Shown in pieces: positions 1-7,960 of a stretch of 32,862 nucleotides of DNA. The notes under the pieces are model-generated. The model was not told the origin of the DNA and ran no database searches. It was given only the letters and a program-made list of their open reading frames with translations. Made by a program: the position numbers and the translations under genes. This stretch comes from Deltaproteobacteria bacterium UBA2221 (GTDB lineage: Bacteria; Desulfobacterota; Syntrophorhabdia; Syntrophorhabdales; WCHB1-27). How positions within the stretch are numbered: position 1 is the stretch's first letter; every line of letters begins with the position of its first letter. The stretch lies in assembly GCA_002328485.1 (NCBI GenBank), contig DCUF01000078.1, forward strand, positions 2,415 to 35,276. Direction: 5' to 3'.

Positions 1-232
1 TGACCGAACGCTGTACTGAATGTACGCGCGAGGTCGCAACCGGAGCAGGGCGCGCAGATGCGCCATACGCTTCATGCCTTTCGTCCGCCTCTCGAACCCT
101 CTCCTCTCGTCAGTTCGACCGGGCTGCCGACGTATCACAAGGTATACGTCGATGAGCGACGGGCTTTACCGCTTTTCCGCCATGTCGTCCAAAAGGTTTT
201 CGGATTGACGATGGACACTCCACACGGCATCA
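1..232. other. Stretch with no recognised gene
   Basis: This stretch lies downstream of the MATE gene, which ends at 233 on the opposite strand. Short open frames cross it on both strands, but none has a recognisable domain, a ribosome binding site or a family-like composition. I also see no intrinsic terminator. A neighbouring gene end or an old remnant remains possible. Confidence 0.4.
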
Positions 233-1564
233 TCAGCGCAGCCACGCCCGCTGTGCATACCGACGATACATCAAGAATGCCTGAACAGCCTGGGAGGCGT
301 TCATGGACCACCAGATGGCGGAAGGCCCAAAATCGAATACAGCCACCAGCATGTAGGCCAGGGGTATCCTCACGATCCAGAGTGGCAGGGCGACACGGAT
401 CATGACCCCCCTCGTGTCCCCCGCTCCGTTCAGCCCCCCTCCGAGAATGATGCCCCAGGCCATGAAGGGTTCGCTTATCATGCTGATGTAGAGGTAACGG
501 ACTCCCTCCCTCATGACGACATCGTTTGTTGAGAGCATGGACATAATCCACGGGGCGTTCAAGATGACTACAACTACCAGGACTGCCACAACGGCAACCC
601 CTATCCCCGCGGTGGTCAACCCGCTCCTATAGGCCTCGGCAAACCTCTTCTCCCCCAGGAGATTTCCGATGATCACCGCATTGGCCATATTGAAGGCGAA
701 GGCCGGGAGGTAGATGACCGATTCCACACGGAGCCCGATGGCAAATGCCGCAAGGACTGCCACCCGGTCCTGCGACAATTCCCCTATGATCAGAAAAAGG
801 GTCACCGACGCGAGCTGCCAGAGGACCTGAAGGGCTCCCATGGGCCAGCCTATCTTCAACATATCCTTGACGGTGGATGGCAAGAACCTCCGGGACCCTG
901 TGATCACCCGGCGGACAAAATAGAGGTTCAACAGACTTCCGACGGTTACGGAAATAACCGTGGACAAGGCGATCCCTTTGTAGCCCAGGGGCGTGCGAAA
1001 GACAAAGAATAGGCAAAGTCCTACGTTGAGGATGGCCGCCACGGCGTTGCTCTTGAGCGAATTCCTGACCATATTGCACGAGCGCAGGATACCGTCACAG
1101 TTGATCATGACGTATTGAGATAGGAGGCCCACGGCGTAGATCCGGACAAAGGACGTTGCCATGGTCTTTAACTCCGAGGGCATGTTCAGGGCATTCATAA
1201 TAGCCGGTGCAAGCAGGAAGGCCAAGACGGCCAATCCGACACCCGCCAAAGCGGCTGCAGAAAGAGACGAGATGACTACCATGCTCAGCCGGTTGGGGTC
1301 AGCGGCCGTAAACTGACGAGAGACGATAGAGACGGTGCCTACGGTCAGAGCGTTGGCGATGACGATAAAGATGAAATAGAGCTGGACCGCATAGCCATAG
1401 GTCGCCTGAACCTCCTTCCCCACCCGACCCGCAACAAAGACATCGGTAAGGCCGATCAGGAATTCGAAGAGCATGATGAGGATCATGGGCCAGGCAACGG
1501 ACCAACTGCGGTTCACATAACAGAGGAAATCTTCTTTGCCGAGACAGGTTTGATTCATGGTCAT
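233..1564 (-). CDS. MATE family efflux transporter
   Basis: A 443-residue integral membrane protein of the multidrug and toxin extrusion family, expected to export cationic drugs or metabolites in exchange for Na+ or H+ across the inner membrane. The sequence alternates about twelve hydrophobic segments with short basic loops. It has family-like features in the first half (segments around PMILIMLFEFLIGLTDVFVAG) and again in the second (LGGGLNGAGDTRG), matching the internal twofold repeat of the family. The length is normal for MATE proteins. It lies 83 bases downstream of the MutY-like gene on the same strand and may be co-transcribed with it. No clear Shine-Dalgarno sequence precedes the ATG at 1564; an in-frame ATG two codons later (1558) is an alternative. 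The substrate cannot be deduced. Confidence 0.93.
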   Translation of the reverse strand: MTMNQTCLGKEDFLCYVNRSWSVAWPMILIMLFEFLIGLTDVFVAGRVGKEVQATYGYAVQLYFIFIVIANALTVGTVSIVSRQFTAADPNRLSMVVISSLSAAALAGVGLAVLAFLLAPAIMNALNMPSELKTMATSFVRIYAVGLLSQYVMINCDGILRSCNMVRNSLKSNAVAAILNVGLCLFFVFRTPLGYKGIALSTVISVTVGSLLNLYFVRRVITGSRRFLPSTVKDMLKIGWPMGALQVLWQLASVTLFLIIGELSQDRVAVLAAFAIGLRVESVIYLPAFAFNMANAVIIGNLLGEKRFAEAYRSGLTTAGIGVAVVAVLVVVVILNAPWIMSMLSTNDVVMREGVRYLYISMISEPFMAWGIILGGGLNGAGDTRGVMIRVALPLWIVRIPLAYMLVAVFDFGPSAIWWSMNASQAVQAFLMYRRYAQRAWLR

Positions 1565-1647
1565 GAGGGGCCCGATTTTCTAAGCTAAACCAGATCGGAC
1601 GGTTTTTCCAGGGCCCAGTGGTCCCGAGAAGGTGCTCCCGGGGGTTC

Positions 1648-2526
1648 TTATTCTGAGACCCGGTAGCCTGTCGTTTCAGACACGATGAACCCTTCTGCCT
1701 CCAGTCGCTGGACGGCTTCGGAGACGCGATCCGAGGAAAGACCGGTTTCCCGTGCAATGTCCAGGATGGTAAGGTCGGCGGTTGAAACCAGGGCTTTCAG
1801 GATCATTCCCCTTACCTGCCTGAACGAACCGTGAAAGGGGGTCTGCCTCTGGTAGTGAGCACTTCTGGCGTTCATATCGAGGCCGCTCTTCTTGAGCATG
1901 GTGCCGTAATCCATGAGTGCCCAATACCAGACCCTGGGGTTGTCGCGATCGAGCGTCGCCTCAACGAGCGGCAGAATCCCGGAATCTCGGACACCTTCGT
2001 CATCGGTAAAGAAGTGGTGGATAAAGACGGTGCGTATATTCGTTTCAACAAGAACAACCGGCTCGTTGAAGGCAAAGGCCATGACGGCATTGGCCGTATA
2101 AGGTCCGACGCCCTTCAACTGCATCAGATCAACGGCGGAGCCTGGAAGACGACCGCCAAACTCCTCGAGGACCTGTCTGGCCACAGACTTCAGGGCCAGG
2201 GCCCGACGGTTGTACCCCAAACCCTGCCAGATGGACAGCACCTCCTGAAGAGAGGCGCGATCAAGGGCCACGATATCGGGGAAGGCGGCAACAAACTCCT
2301 TGAATTTCTCCACGACCCTGCCTACCTGGGTCTGCTGCAGCATGACTTCGGAGACGAGGATATGGTAGGGGTCGCTCGTCTCCCGCCAGGGCATCGTTCT
2401 GCCATGGGACCGATAATGGCCGTATACGATCGCCTGAAATTGGGCCCTCGCCGTGCCATCGACAGCGGGAGCCTGTCCTGTTTCTGGGGTCTCTAGCGGA
2501 CGACGTGGTTTTTGGCTTTTGCCCAT
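1648..2526 (-). CDS. MutY-like HhH-GPD DNA glycosylase lacking the Fe-S cluster
   Basis: A 292-residue base-excision repair protein of the helix-hairpin-helix GPD superfamily, most like adenine glycosylase MutY. Visible features are the MutY-like segment SEVMLQQTQV (residues 59-68) with the catalytic Glu60, and the HhH motif LKGVGPYTANAV (about 137-148). Two differences from classical MutY stand out. The aspartate at the usual catalytic position (ILDGN in E. coli) is Glu161, in VLVETN. The whole protein contains no cysteine, so the C-terminal [4Fe-4S] cluster cannot form. In its place residues 225-292 look like a winged helix (DIARETGLSSDRVSEAVQRLE). Some bacterial MutY-like proteins without the cluster are known, often labelled HesB by annotation drift. 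I chose ATG 2526 because the homology begins soon after it and a strong promoter lies immediately upstream. The longer frame to 2883 runs through the protease terminator and is unlikely. Substrate specificity is not certain. Confidence 0.85.
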   Translation of the reverse strand: MGKSQKPRRPLETPETGQAPAVDGTARAQFQAIVYGHYRSHGRTMPWRETSDPYHILVSEVMLQQTQVGRVVEKFKEFVAAFPDIVALDRASLQEVLSIWQGLGYNRRALALKSVARQVLEEFGGRLPGSAVDLMQLKGVGPYTANAVMAFAFNEPVVLVETNIRTVFIHHFFTDDEGVRDSGILPLVEATLDRDNPRVWYWALMDYGTMLKKSGLDMNARSAHYQRQTPFHGSFRQVRGMILKALVSTADLTILDIARETGLSSDRVSEAVQRLEAEGFIVSETTGYRVSE

Positions 2527-2534
2527 CGAGGGTG

Positions 2535-2564
2535 AGTATAAGGGCCCGCCCACGGCGGTGTCAA
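2535..2564 (-). promoter_or_regulatory. Sigma70-type promoter of the MutY-like gene, possibly giving a leaderless mRNA
   Basis: On the minus strand a perfect -35 TTGACA (2564-2559) is followed after 18 bases by TATACT (2540-2535). Only eight bases separate the -10 box from the ATG at 2526, so transcription would start at or within one to three bases of the start codon, and no Shine-Dalgarno sequence fits between. Confidence 0.65.
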
Positions 2565-2631
2565 TGAGGGTGGCTTTAAACAGGAGACATGCCCCTTCCG
2601 AAGCCTGGGGGCAGTCGCTGAGATGGCGTCC

Positions 2632-2674
2632 AAAAAAACTCCCCACCCCAGGGCGGAGGGCCTGGGGTGGGGAG
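2632..2674 (-). terminator. Intrinsic terminator of the protease gene
   Basis: A perfect 14-bp GC-rich stem (2674-2661 pairing with 2652-2639) with an 8-base loop is followed on the minus strand by seven T residues (2638-2632). It lies 32 bases after the stop codon of the C1A peptidase and separates that gene from the downstream MutY-like gene, which has its own promoter. Confidence 0.93.
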
Positions 2675-2705
2675 GTGCGACAGAGAATCAACCGATGGCC
2701 AGGTA

Positions 2706-4235
2706 TTATCGAGGTGTTGTGGCGGTTACTGTATTGCTGTAGCCCGAGGCCCCTCCCGCGTTGTGGGCACTGACCCGATACCGGTACGTCGTCCCTTTCT
2801 TCAAACCCGTGTTGCCATAGGAGGTGGTATTTGCAACGACCGTGGCGATCTGGGCGAATTTCGTACAGGTAGCACCCGTGCACCGCTCGATCTTGAAACC
2901 GTCCTCGTTGCTTGCATTGTCGGTCCAGGAAAGATTGATCTGGGTCTTGGATATGGCGGTCCCGACAAGGTTTGTGGGTGCGGCTGGTGCCGGGGGTAGC
3001 GCGGGAGTGGTGGCGCTCGCCACATTCGAATAAGCCGAGTCTCCACCGGAGTTGTAGGCACGGACCCTGTAGCTATAGGCTGTGCTTGCCTTCAACCCGC
3101 TATTCGTGTAGCTCGTGGCATTGGAGCCTACCGTAGCTATCTGACTGAAGCTGGAACAACCCGCACCAGCGCATCGCTCGATCTTGTAGCCACTTTCGTT
3201 CGAGGCATTGTCGGACCAGGTGAGCTTGATACTGGTTGCGCTGACTTCACTGAAAGTCAAGCCGCTCGGGGCAGCAGGAGGCGTCGCGGGCTGCCCATAT
3301 GCGATGGTGTACTCACCGAAGCCTACGGGCGAGGCGGCCTGGGAATAAGCGATCCTGAAATAACCGCCTTCTCCCCAGCCGGTACCCCAGCTATTCTTGA
3401 CGATAAAGTAGCCCCCGCCGTTGACAGTCGCATCATCCACATATCCTACGAGCAGGACGGCGTGACCTCCGGCCAAAGAGCCCGTCGCATATTCGTATAT
3501 GCCGCTCTTATAGGAGAAGAAATCGTTATACACATCGAAGGTGGTTACGAGAGGCCCGCTCGCAAGGGCATTCTTGATGGCACTAACTGAGACGGAACTG
3601 GTGGTCACGTAAGACCACGTACCGATTCTATAGGTGTTGTCCTGCCATCCGGGCTGAGCGTTACTGCAGGTATTGTCTGTGGACGTAGCCGTATAGGGCA
3701 TAAATGATTCCGGCGGCAATCCCGTACCTCGGATATATTCAGAGGCGCTGCCAATGTATCCGCCGTTGCAGCTTCCTGCACCGCTGCAGGAAACCAGTAT
3801 CTCTTCTGCCCGGTTATCGTCAACCGCCGGAAGACTGTCCTTTATAAGGATGTACGATTCCAGGGCAGCAGTGGTGGCAAAGGCCCAACAGCTTCCGCAA
3901 CTCCCCTGGTTTCTTACTGGTGTTACGAAGTTCTGCCCACTCATGGAACGCCAATCAAGGGTTCCGGTAACGGCTGCGACGGCTCCCTCAGAAACGATTG
4001 CCGGGGCGCTGACCGACGTTTGCGGCTTGAGGTGACCGCACAGACCCTTCCGCGCGGCCAAGGGCAGCTTCGAAAGGGGCGTCTCGCCTGCCTCCCATTT
4101 GTGGCCTTTTGCCTTTATCATGGCCCTGATTTCTTCGAGCTCCCCGCCAAAACAGGTCGACGCAGAGAAGATGCCAAGAAGGGTGAAGACAAACGCAGCC
4201 GCAAAAAACCTACAAGACCTTCGCTGAACTGTCAT
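2706..4235 (-). CDS. Secreted papain-like (C1A) cysteine protease with two fibronectin type III domains
   Basis: A 509-residue exported protease. Residues 1-30 form a signal peptide (basic start, hydrophobic core, break near SASTCFGG). A short propeptide-like segment (about 33-68) follows. The peptidase C1A domain spans about 93-315 and has the full active site: oxyanion Gln110, nucleophile Cys116 in GSCGSCWAF, His258 in GGHAVLLVGY and Asn281 in KNSWGTGWGEGGYF. The C-terminus carries two FN3 domains (about 319-411 and 415-508) so similar to each other (DNASNESGYKIERC and DNASNEDGFKIERC) that they look like a recent internal duplication. The FN3 domains probably give binding or spacing outside the cell. 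AAGGAG lies eight bases before the ATG. A strong terminator follows the gene. Papain-like proteases are not universal in bacteria, so lateral transfer is possible. The substrate is unknown. Confidence 0.93.
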   Translation of the reverse strand: MTVQRRSCRFFAAAFVFTLLGIFSASTCFGGELEEIRAMIKAKGHKWEAGETPLSKLPLAARKGLCGHLKPQTSVSAPAIVSEGAVAAVTGTLDWRSMSGQNFVTPVRNQGSCGSCWAFATTAALESYILIKDSLPAVDDNRAEEILVSCSGAGSCNGGYIGSASEYIRGTGLPPESFMPYTATSTDNTCSNAQPGWQDNTYRIGTWSYVTTSSVSVSAIKNALASGPLVTTFDVYNDFFSYKSGIYEYATGSLAGGHAVLLVGYVDDATVNGGGYFIVKNSWGTGWGEGGYFRIAYSQAASPVGFGEYTIAYGQPATPPAAPSGLTFSEVSATSIKLTWSDNASNESGYKIERCAGAGCSSFSQIATVGSNATSYTNSGLKASTAYSYRVRAYNSGGDSAYSNVASATTPALPPAPAAPTNLVGTAISKTQINLSWTDNASNEDGFKIERCTGATCTKFAQIATVVANTTSYGNTGLKKGTTYRYRVSAHNAGGASGYSNTVTATTPR

Positions 4236-4284
4236 ATTCGGTTCTCCTTAAATAAGTTGAGTAACGCCAACCAGCAAAAATGGG

Positions 4285-4413
4285 TCATCGTCGTCGCTTC
4301 CTGGGGAACAAGGCAGCGCTCTCGTTCCGCCTCATACATTTTTCCTCGTTCCGCATCATGATGCCCAGCCCGATCAAAAAGAGCAGAGCCGGGGCTGCAA
4401 GGGCTATAACCAT
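4285..4413 (-). CDS. Putative 42-residue membrane peptide
   Basis: A short frame with a good ribosome binding site (GATGAGGAG five bases before the ATG at 4413). The predicted product has one hydrophobic helix at its N-terminus (VIALAAPALLFLIGLGIMM) and a very basic tail ending in RKRRR, the shape of a small single-pass membrane protein with the tail in the cytoplasm. It ends 49 bases before the protease start on the same strand, so the two could be co-transcribed. I recognise no family. Support comes only from the ribosome binding site and the amphipathic layout. An overlapping 88-codon frame lacks both features. Confidence 0.4.
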   Translation of the reverse strand: MVIALAAPALLFLIGLGIMMRNEEKCMRRNESAALFPRKRRR

Positions 4414-4627
4414 AGCTTCTCCTCATCTCCCGTCGATCTGACAGCGACTGGCTGCTCGATGCAAAGAGAATACCAGCGATGGAAACCCCTGTATTCATGG
4501 AAGGTTGAAGTCTCGGCTACCCACAATAAAAGGGCGTCTCAAGCTCTCGATAGCGTCGTTTCCAGTCCATCACTGTGCGGTTTGGGGATATTTCGGAGGG
4601 TATGGAACAGGGGGATTGGTCCCTCTT
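4414..4627. other. Intergenic stretch between corA and the protease region
   Basis: No gene is recognised here. It should hold the promoter of the minus-strand small peptide and protease genes, but I could not find a convincing -35/-10 pair. No T-tract terminator follows corA. Confidence 0.3.
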
Positions 4628-5692
4628 CTAGAGCCACTTTTTGCGCCTAAAGAGGACGAGCATAACAACGGTGGTGAGAATGCAGACGAGCCAGAAGAAC
4701 GGATAACCCCATTGCCATCCGATTTCCGGAAAGAACTTGAAGTTCATCCCGTAGACACCGGCAAGAAACGTGAGGGGGATGAAGATGGTTGCGATGATGG
4801 TCAGTACCTTCATAACCGTGTTCAGTCTGTTGCTGACGCCGGAGAGATAGATATCGGCGAGATCGGACATCATCTCCCGGTATATCTCGACCGCGTCCAT
4901 AACCTGGACGGTGTGATCGTAGAGATCCCTGATATAATAACCGGTTGCCTCGGTGACAAGTCCGGAGTCCTTCTTGCCCAAACCGCCCACCACCTCACGA
5001 AGCGGCCAGACAGCGCGGTGGAGAAACATCAACTCCCGTCTCAGGCGATGGATCGTGGCCATCGTGGCAGGATTGGGATTGGCCAAAACCTTCTCCGATA
5101 TAGTCTCTATCTCGTCCCCCAAAGCCTCGGTGACCGCAAAATAATGATCGACCACGATATCGAGGAGGCTGTAAACGAGAAAATCGGATCCCAGTTTCCG
5201 GATGAGGCCTTTGCTCGATTTGATTCTCTCCCTTATGGGCTTGAACACATCGCTTTCCCACTCCTGGAAAGAGACGACAAAATTCCTTCCCAGCACCACG
5301 CTTACCTGTTCCGAGCCTACACCAGCCCTGGGCTCGTAAGTCAGCATCTTGAAAACGATATAAAGGTAGTCCTCATAATCCTCAACCTTCGGCCGCTGAT
5401 CGGTGTTGGCGATGTCTTCCACAACAAGCGGGTGCAGGCCGAAGGCATCTCCCACTCCTTTAAGGGTATCCAGATCGTGTAAGCCCGTCAGATTCACCCA
5501 TCTGACGCCGGACGGAAGAGGGACGGCAAGACCGACGTTGAGGTCGTCGACAAAACGCTCCTCCACACGATCTTCGTTATAGTCGATGGCTCGAAGTTGT
5601 ACTTGGTCGGCCTTTCTTTCGCCGATATGTATGGGCGTTCCCGGGGGGAGACCGGTCTTGCCGGATCTCTTGAGACGGGCTGCTGCGCACAT
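4628..5692 (-). CDS. corA: CorA magnesium/cobalt transporter
   Basis: A 354-residue CorA-type divalent cation channel, normally a homopentamer of the inner membrane importing Mg2+ (also Co2+ or Ni2+). The large cytoplasmic domain (about 1-290) includes the typical segment HPLVVEDIANTDQRPKVEDY. Two transmembrane helices close the protein. The signature GMN at the end of the first helix is intact (FLAGVYGMNF, about residue 315), and the C-terminus is the usual basic KKW. It starts 26 bases after lgt on the same strand and appears to be the last gene of a four-gene unit. The ATG at 5692 is preceded by weak purine-rich GGGA repeats. Confidence 0.96.
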   Translation of the reverse strand: MCAAARLKRSGKTGLPPGTPIHIGERKADQVQLRAIDYNEDRVEERFVDDLNVGLAVPLPSGVRWVNLTGLHDLDTLKGVGDAFGLHPLVVEDIANTDQRPKVEDYEDYLYIVFKMLTYEPRAGVGSEQVSVVLGRNFVVSFQEWESDVFKPIRERIKSSKGLIRKLGSDFLVYSLLDIVVDHYFAVTEALGDEIETISEKVLANPNPATMATIHRLRRELMFLHRAVWPLREVVGGLGKKDSGLVTEATGYYIRDLYDHTVQVMDAVEIYREMMSDLADIYLSGVSNRLNTVMKVLTIIATIFIPLTFLAGVYGMNFKFFPEIGWQWGYPFFWLVCILTTVVMLVLFRRKKWL

Positions 5693-5718
5693 TCCCTATT
5701 ATCCCTTGAGATGCGGTC

Positions 5719-6540
5719 CTAGGCAAGTCTCTTCTGTTTGTTCGCCGGCTGCACCGGTGGCGGGGTTCTTTTGGGCAGATAGACAAATTTTAGAAAAAGG
5801 CCCATGGCTGCCATCAAGAGACTGAGTAGCTGGCCCATGGTAGCGAGTCCAAAAAGGTATCCTACCTGAACGTCCGGTTCCCGGAAGAACTCGCCCAAAA
5901 ACCGGAGGCCCCCGTAGCACACAAGGAACACGGCAAGAACGTCGCCGTCGCGCCTCTTCCTATCCTTATAGAACCAGAGCACAGCGAAAAGAAGGGCGCC
6001 CTCAAGGACCGCTTCATAGAGCTGCGAGGGGTGACGTGGCGTCGGGCCGCCTTCAGGAAATATCATGGCCCACGGCACGTTGGACGGCCTGCCGAAGAGT
6101 TCCCCGTTGATGAAATTGGCAAGCCTTCCAAAAAACAGGCCGATTGGCACTGTCGGAGCAATGATATCGCCCATCAGAAAGAAGTTGATGCCCTTCTTTT
6201 TCGTAACCACGTATCCCGCCACGAAGGTGCCTATGGCCCCGCCGTGAAAGGACATGCCCCCGTGCCAAAGGACAAGAACCTCAAGAGGATGGTCGATATA
6301 GTATGGTAGGTTATAGAAGAGCACGTAGCCGAGACGCCCGCCTATGAGCAGCCCCAAAACCAGGTAGAAATAGAGATCGTCCACCTGGGATCTTGTTATA
6401 TAGAGACGCTTCCGGTTGATCTGCCACAGAACCAGCAGATAGGAAGACACGAAGCCGATGACATACATCATGCCGTACCAACGAACGGCAAGGGGGCCGA
6501 TACGGAAGATGACGGGATCGATATGGGGATAGGGGATCAT
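5719..6540 (-). CDS. lgt: Prolipoprotein diacylglyceryl transferase Lgt
   Basis: A 273-residue inner-membrane enzyme that transfers diacylglycerol from phosphatidylglycerol to the lipobox cysteine of prolipoproteins, the first step of lipoprotein maturation. Seven hydrophobic segments can be seen. The family motifs are complete: HGGMSFHGG in the first third and the Lgt signature GRLANFINGELFGR with the essential Arg, Asn and Gly. The protein begins with the usual short periplasmic segment containing PHIDPVIF. It starts 16 bases after the HAD gene and ends 26 bases before corA. Two of its likely substrates in this window are the parvulin lipoprotein at 11215 and the BON lipoprotein at 27759. 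Confidence 0.97.
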   Translation of the reverse strand: MIPYPHIDPVIFRIGPLAVRWYGMMYVIGFVSSYLLVLWQINRKRLYITRSQVDDLYFYLVLGLLIGGRLGYVLFYNLPYYIDHPLEVLVLWHGGMSFHGGAIGTFVAGYVVTKKKGINFFLMGDIIAPTVPIGLFFGRLANFINGELFGRPSNVPWAMIFPEGGPTPRHPSQLYEAVLEGALLFAVLWFYKDRKRRDGDVLAVFLVCYGGLRFLGEFFREPDVQVGYLFGLATMGQLLSLLMAAMGLFLKFVYLPKRTPPPVQPANKQKRLA

Positions 6541-6556
6541 AACCGTTTCTCAGTCC

Positions 6557-7174
6557 TCATCGACAAACCTTGGGAACCATCGGCCATAGATCGGCCGGTT
6601 CCTTGAAAATCATGCCTTTCATGCCCATCCTTTCTGCCGCCTCTACATAGGAGGGCACATCGTCTATATAGAGTATACGGCCGGCAGGCACGTCCGTCTT
6701 CTCAAAAATGGCCTCATAGATCCGCTGTTTGGGCTTCTTCGCCCCTACCTCGAAGCTCAGAATCCACTCGTCCAGCACGTGGATGATAGGAAAGCGTTCA
6801 AGTATGTAGGAAAAATGGAGTTCATTCGTGTTGCTCAGGAGAAACACGGGATAGCCCATGTCCTTCAGACGGATAATCACCTCGTTGACTTCGGGGTTGT
6901 CCCAGAAGATATTGTTCCAGATCTCCTTGAACGCCTCGAAATCGAGGTCCAGGTGATACCGATCCCTCAGCCTGAGGTAGAATTCAAAAGACGAGAACGC
7001 CCCTTCCTCAAAGGGGTTGATGAACCCTTCCTGAAGGTCGAAGATATATCCGAATACCTCCTCGGGAGAACGGGCCCCGTTCCCTTTGATGTGGGCGCAC
7101 AGTTGACGGGCGATCTGCCGATGGTCGAAGGGCAAAATCACGTTTCCAAGGTCAAACACGAAAAGCTCTATCAT
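6557..7174 (-). CDS. HAD-IA family hydrolase, YihX-like
   Basis: A 205-residue haloacid dehalogenase superfamily phosphatase. Motif I is FDLGNVILPFD (nucleophile Asp8). The second, general-acid aspartate is replaced by glycine, as in the DLGNV form seen in E. coli YihX. Motif II is LLSNTNELH, motif III is the lysine in GAKKPKQRIYE and motif IV is YIDD. This pattern and the length match the YihX branch, which includes alpha-D-glucose-1-phosphate phosphatase, but the substrate here is not shown. Its start overlaps the end of the upstream gene by 23 bases and lgt follows after 16 bases, so translational coupling within one operon is likely. Confidence 0.88.
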   Translation of the reverse strand: MIELFVFDLGNVILPFDHRQIARQLCAHIKGNGARSPEEVFGYIFDLQEGFINPFEEGAFSSFEFYLRLRDRYHLDLDFEAFKEIWNNIFWDNPEVNEVIIRLKDMGYPVFLLSNTNELHFSYILERFPIIHVLDEWILSFEVGAKKPKQRIYEAIFEKTDVPAGRILYIDDVPSYVEAAERMGMKGMIFKEPADLWPMVPKVCR

Positions 7175-7874
7175 ACATGAACACCTTGACGGGCTTCAAC
7201 GAACCAAAGACGTTATGGGGATCAACCAGATGTCGCCACCCGCACAGGTGGAGATAGCGTCCCGGACCGTGATAATCCATGAGCAGGGAGATACGATCCC
7301 TCATGAGACTGTCTCGTATATACATCTCCTCTGTGTACAGGTTGGTCTTTATTCCACGCTCAAAAAACAGTTCGGCGAGCACCTTTTCGCGGACCCTTTC
7401 GGATGTTGTCGAATCCTCGGGCGATCGCGCAAGGGCTTCAAGGTTGTCTCGGTCAACCACCTTGTCAACATCTCTGAGCCTCAGCCAGGAAAAGAGGTCC
7501 CCATCCACGAGATGCAAAGAAACACCGGTCCGTTGCGAGTAATCGGATGCCGCGGTGAATTCGTAGGGAAGACTCAGATAGGAGAGTAACGATTGAAGGG
7601 GGGCCGGGCATTGGTGCTCCCCTGCCATCAATCCCATCGACCTGACCGCGTCACGGAGCCTCTTTTTCAAACAGGCCCCGTTCATCTGCCTGAAATGGAG
7701 CCCGTATCTTGAAAATTCAAGGGTTATGACATCAGGCCTCAACCTCTCCAGCGACCGGGCAAGGATCGCCATCCCTTCAGGATCGCCATGAATCAGGCCC
7801 AGCATGATAAACTGGCTATCCCTGTCCGCTCTTCCCTCATGCATTTTTTTGCCCTTTTTCCCGTGGGGACGCAT
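7152..7874 (-). CDS. Protein with remote TraB/ChaN-type (Tiki superfamily) features
   Basis: A 240-residue protein of unknown function. Its layout recalls the TraB/PrgY, ChaN and erythromycin-esterase-like superfamily: an N-terminal strand and turn with histidine (MLGLIHGDPEGM), a helix followed by RPDVITLEFSRYG, and near the C-terminus a helix with RDSLMRDR followed by LHLCGWRHLVDP. In that superfamily these positions hold the conserved His, Glu and Arg residues. The similarity is judged by eye and is weak. No signal peptide or membrane helix is visible. It heads the probable operon with the HAD gene, lgt and corA. ATG 7874 lies about five bases from the predicted transcription start. ATG 7844 (MHEGRADRDS), with AAGGG seven bases upstream, is an equally good start and would lose only ten basic residues. 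Confidence 0.6.
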   Translation of the reverse strand: MRPHGKKGKKMHEGRADRDSQFIMLGLIHGDPEGMAILARSLERLRPDVITLEFSRYGLHFRQMNGACLKKRLRDAVRSMGLMAGEHQCPAPLQSLLSYLSLPYEFTAASDYSQRTGVSLHLVDGDLFSWLRLRDVDKVVDRDNLEALARSPEDSTTSERVREKVLAELFFERGIKTNLYTEEMYIRDSLMRDRISLLMDYHGPGRYLHLCGWRHLVDPHNVFGSLKPVKVFMYDRAFRV

Positions 7875-7885
7875 CTTGTCTGTCT

Positions 7886-7913
7886 ATTATACCCGATCCG
7901 ACAAGCCTCTGAA
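7886..7913 (-). promoter_or_regulatory. Probable promoter of the minus-strand operon ending in corA
   Basis: The minus strand has a perfect -10 box TATAAT (7891-7886) with TTCAGA (7913-7908, four of six matches to TTGACA) 16 bases upstream. It faces away from mfd and would drive the TraB-like, HAD, lgt and corA genes. Confidence 0.55.
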
Positions 7914-7960
7914 AGCCCGCGCAGAGGTGGACCCATTGGATCAATCAGGGGCGGCGGGCG

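Noticed and set aside
1831..2496. 221-codon plus-strand frame opposite the MutY-like gene
   Set aside because: It is antisense to a gene with clear family motifs and has no recognisable product.
2527..2883. Longer N-terminus for the MutY-like protein starting at 2883
   Set aside because: The extension crosses the protease terminator and overlaps the protease coding region, and the promoter lies within it.
4232..4498. 88-codon minus-strand frame ending in an ATGA overlap with the protease start
   Set aside because: It has no ribosome binding site and no coherent domain or membrane pattern. The overlapping 42-codon frame has a good ribosome binding site and a sensible membrane layout.
4505..5482. 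325-codon plus-strand frame
   Set aside because: It lies antisense to corA, has no family resemblance and reflects the codon bias of the real gene.
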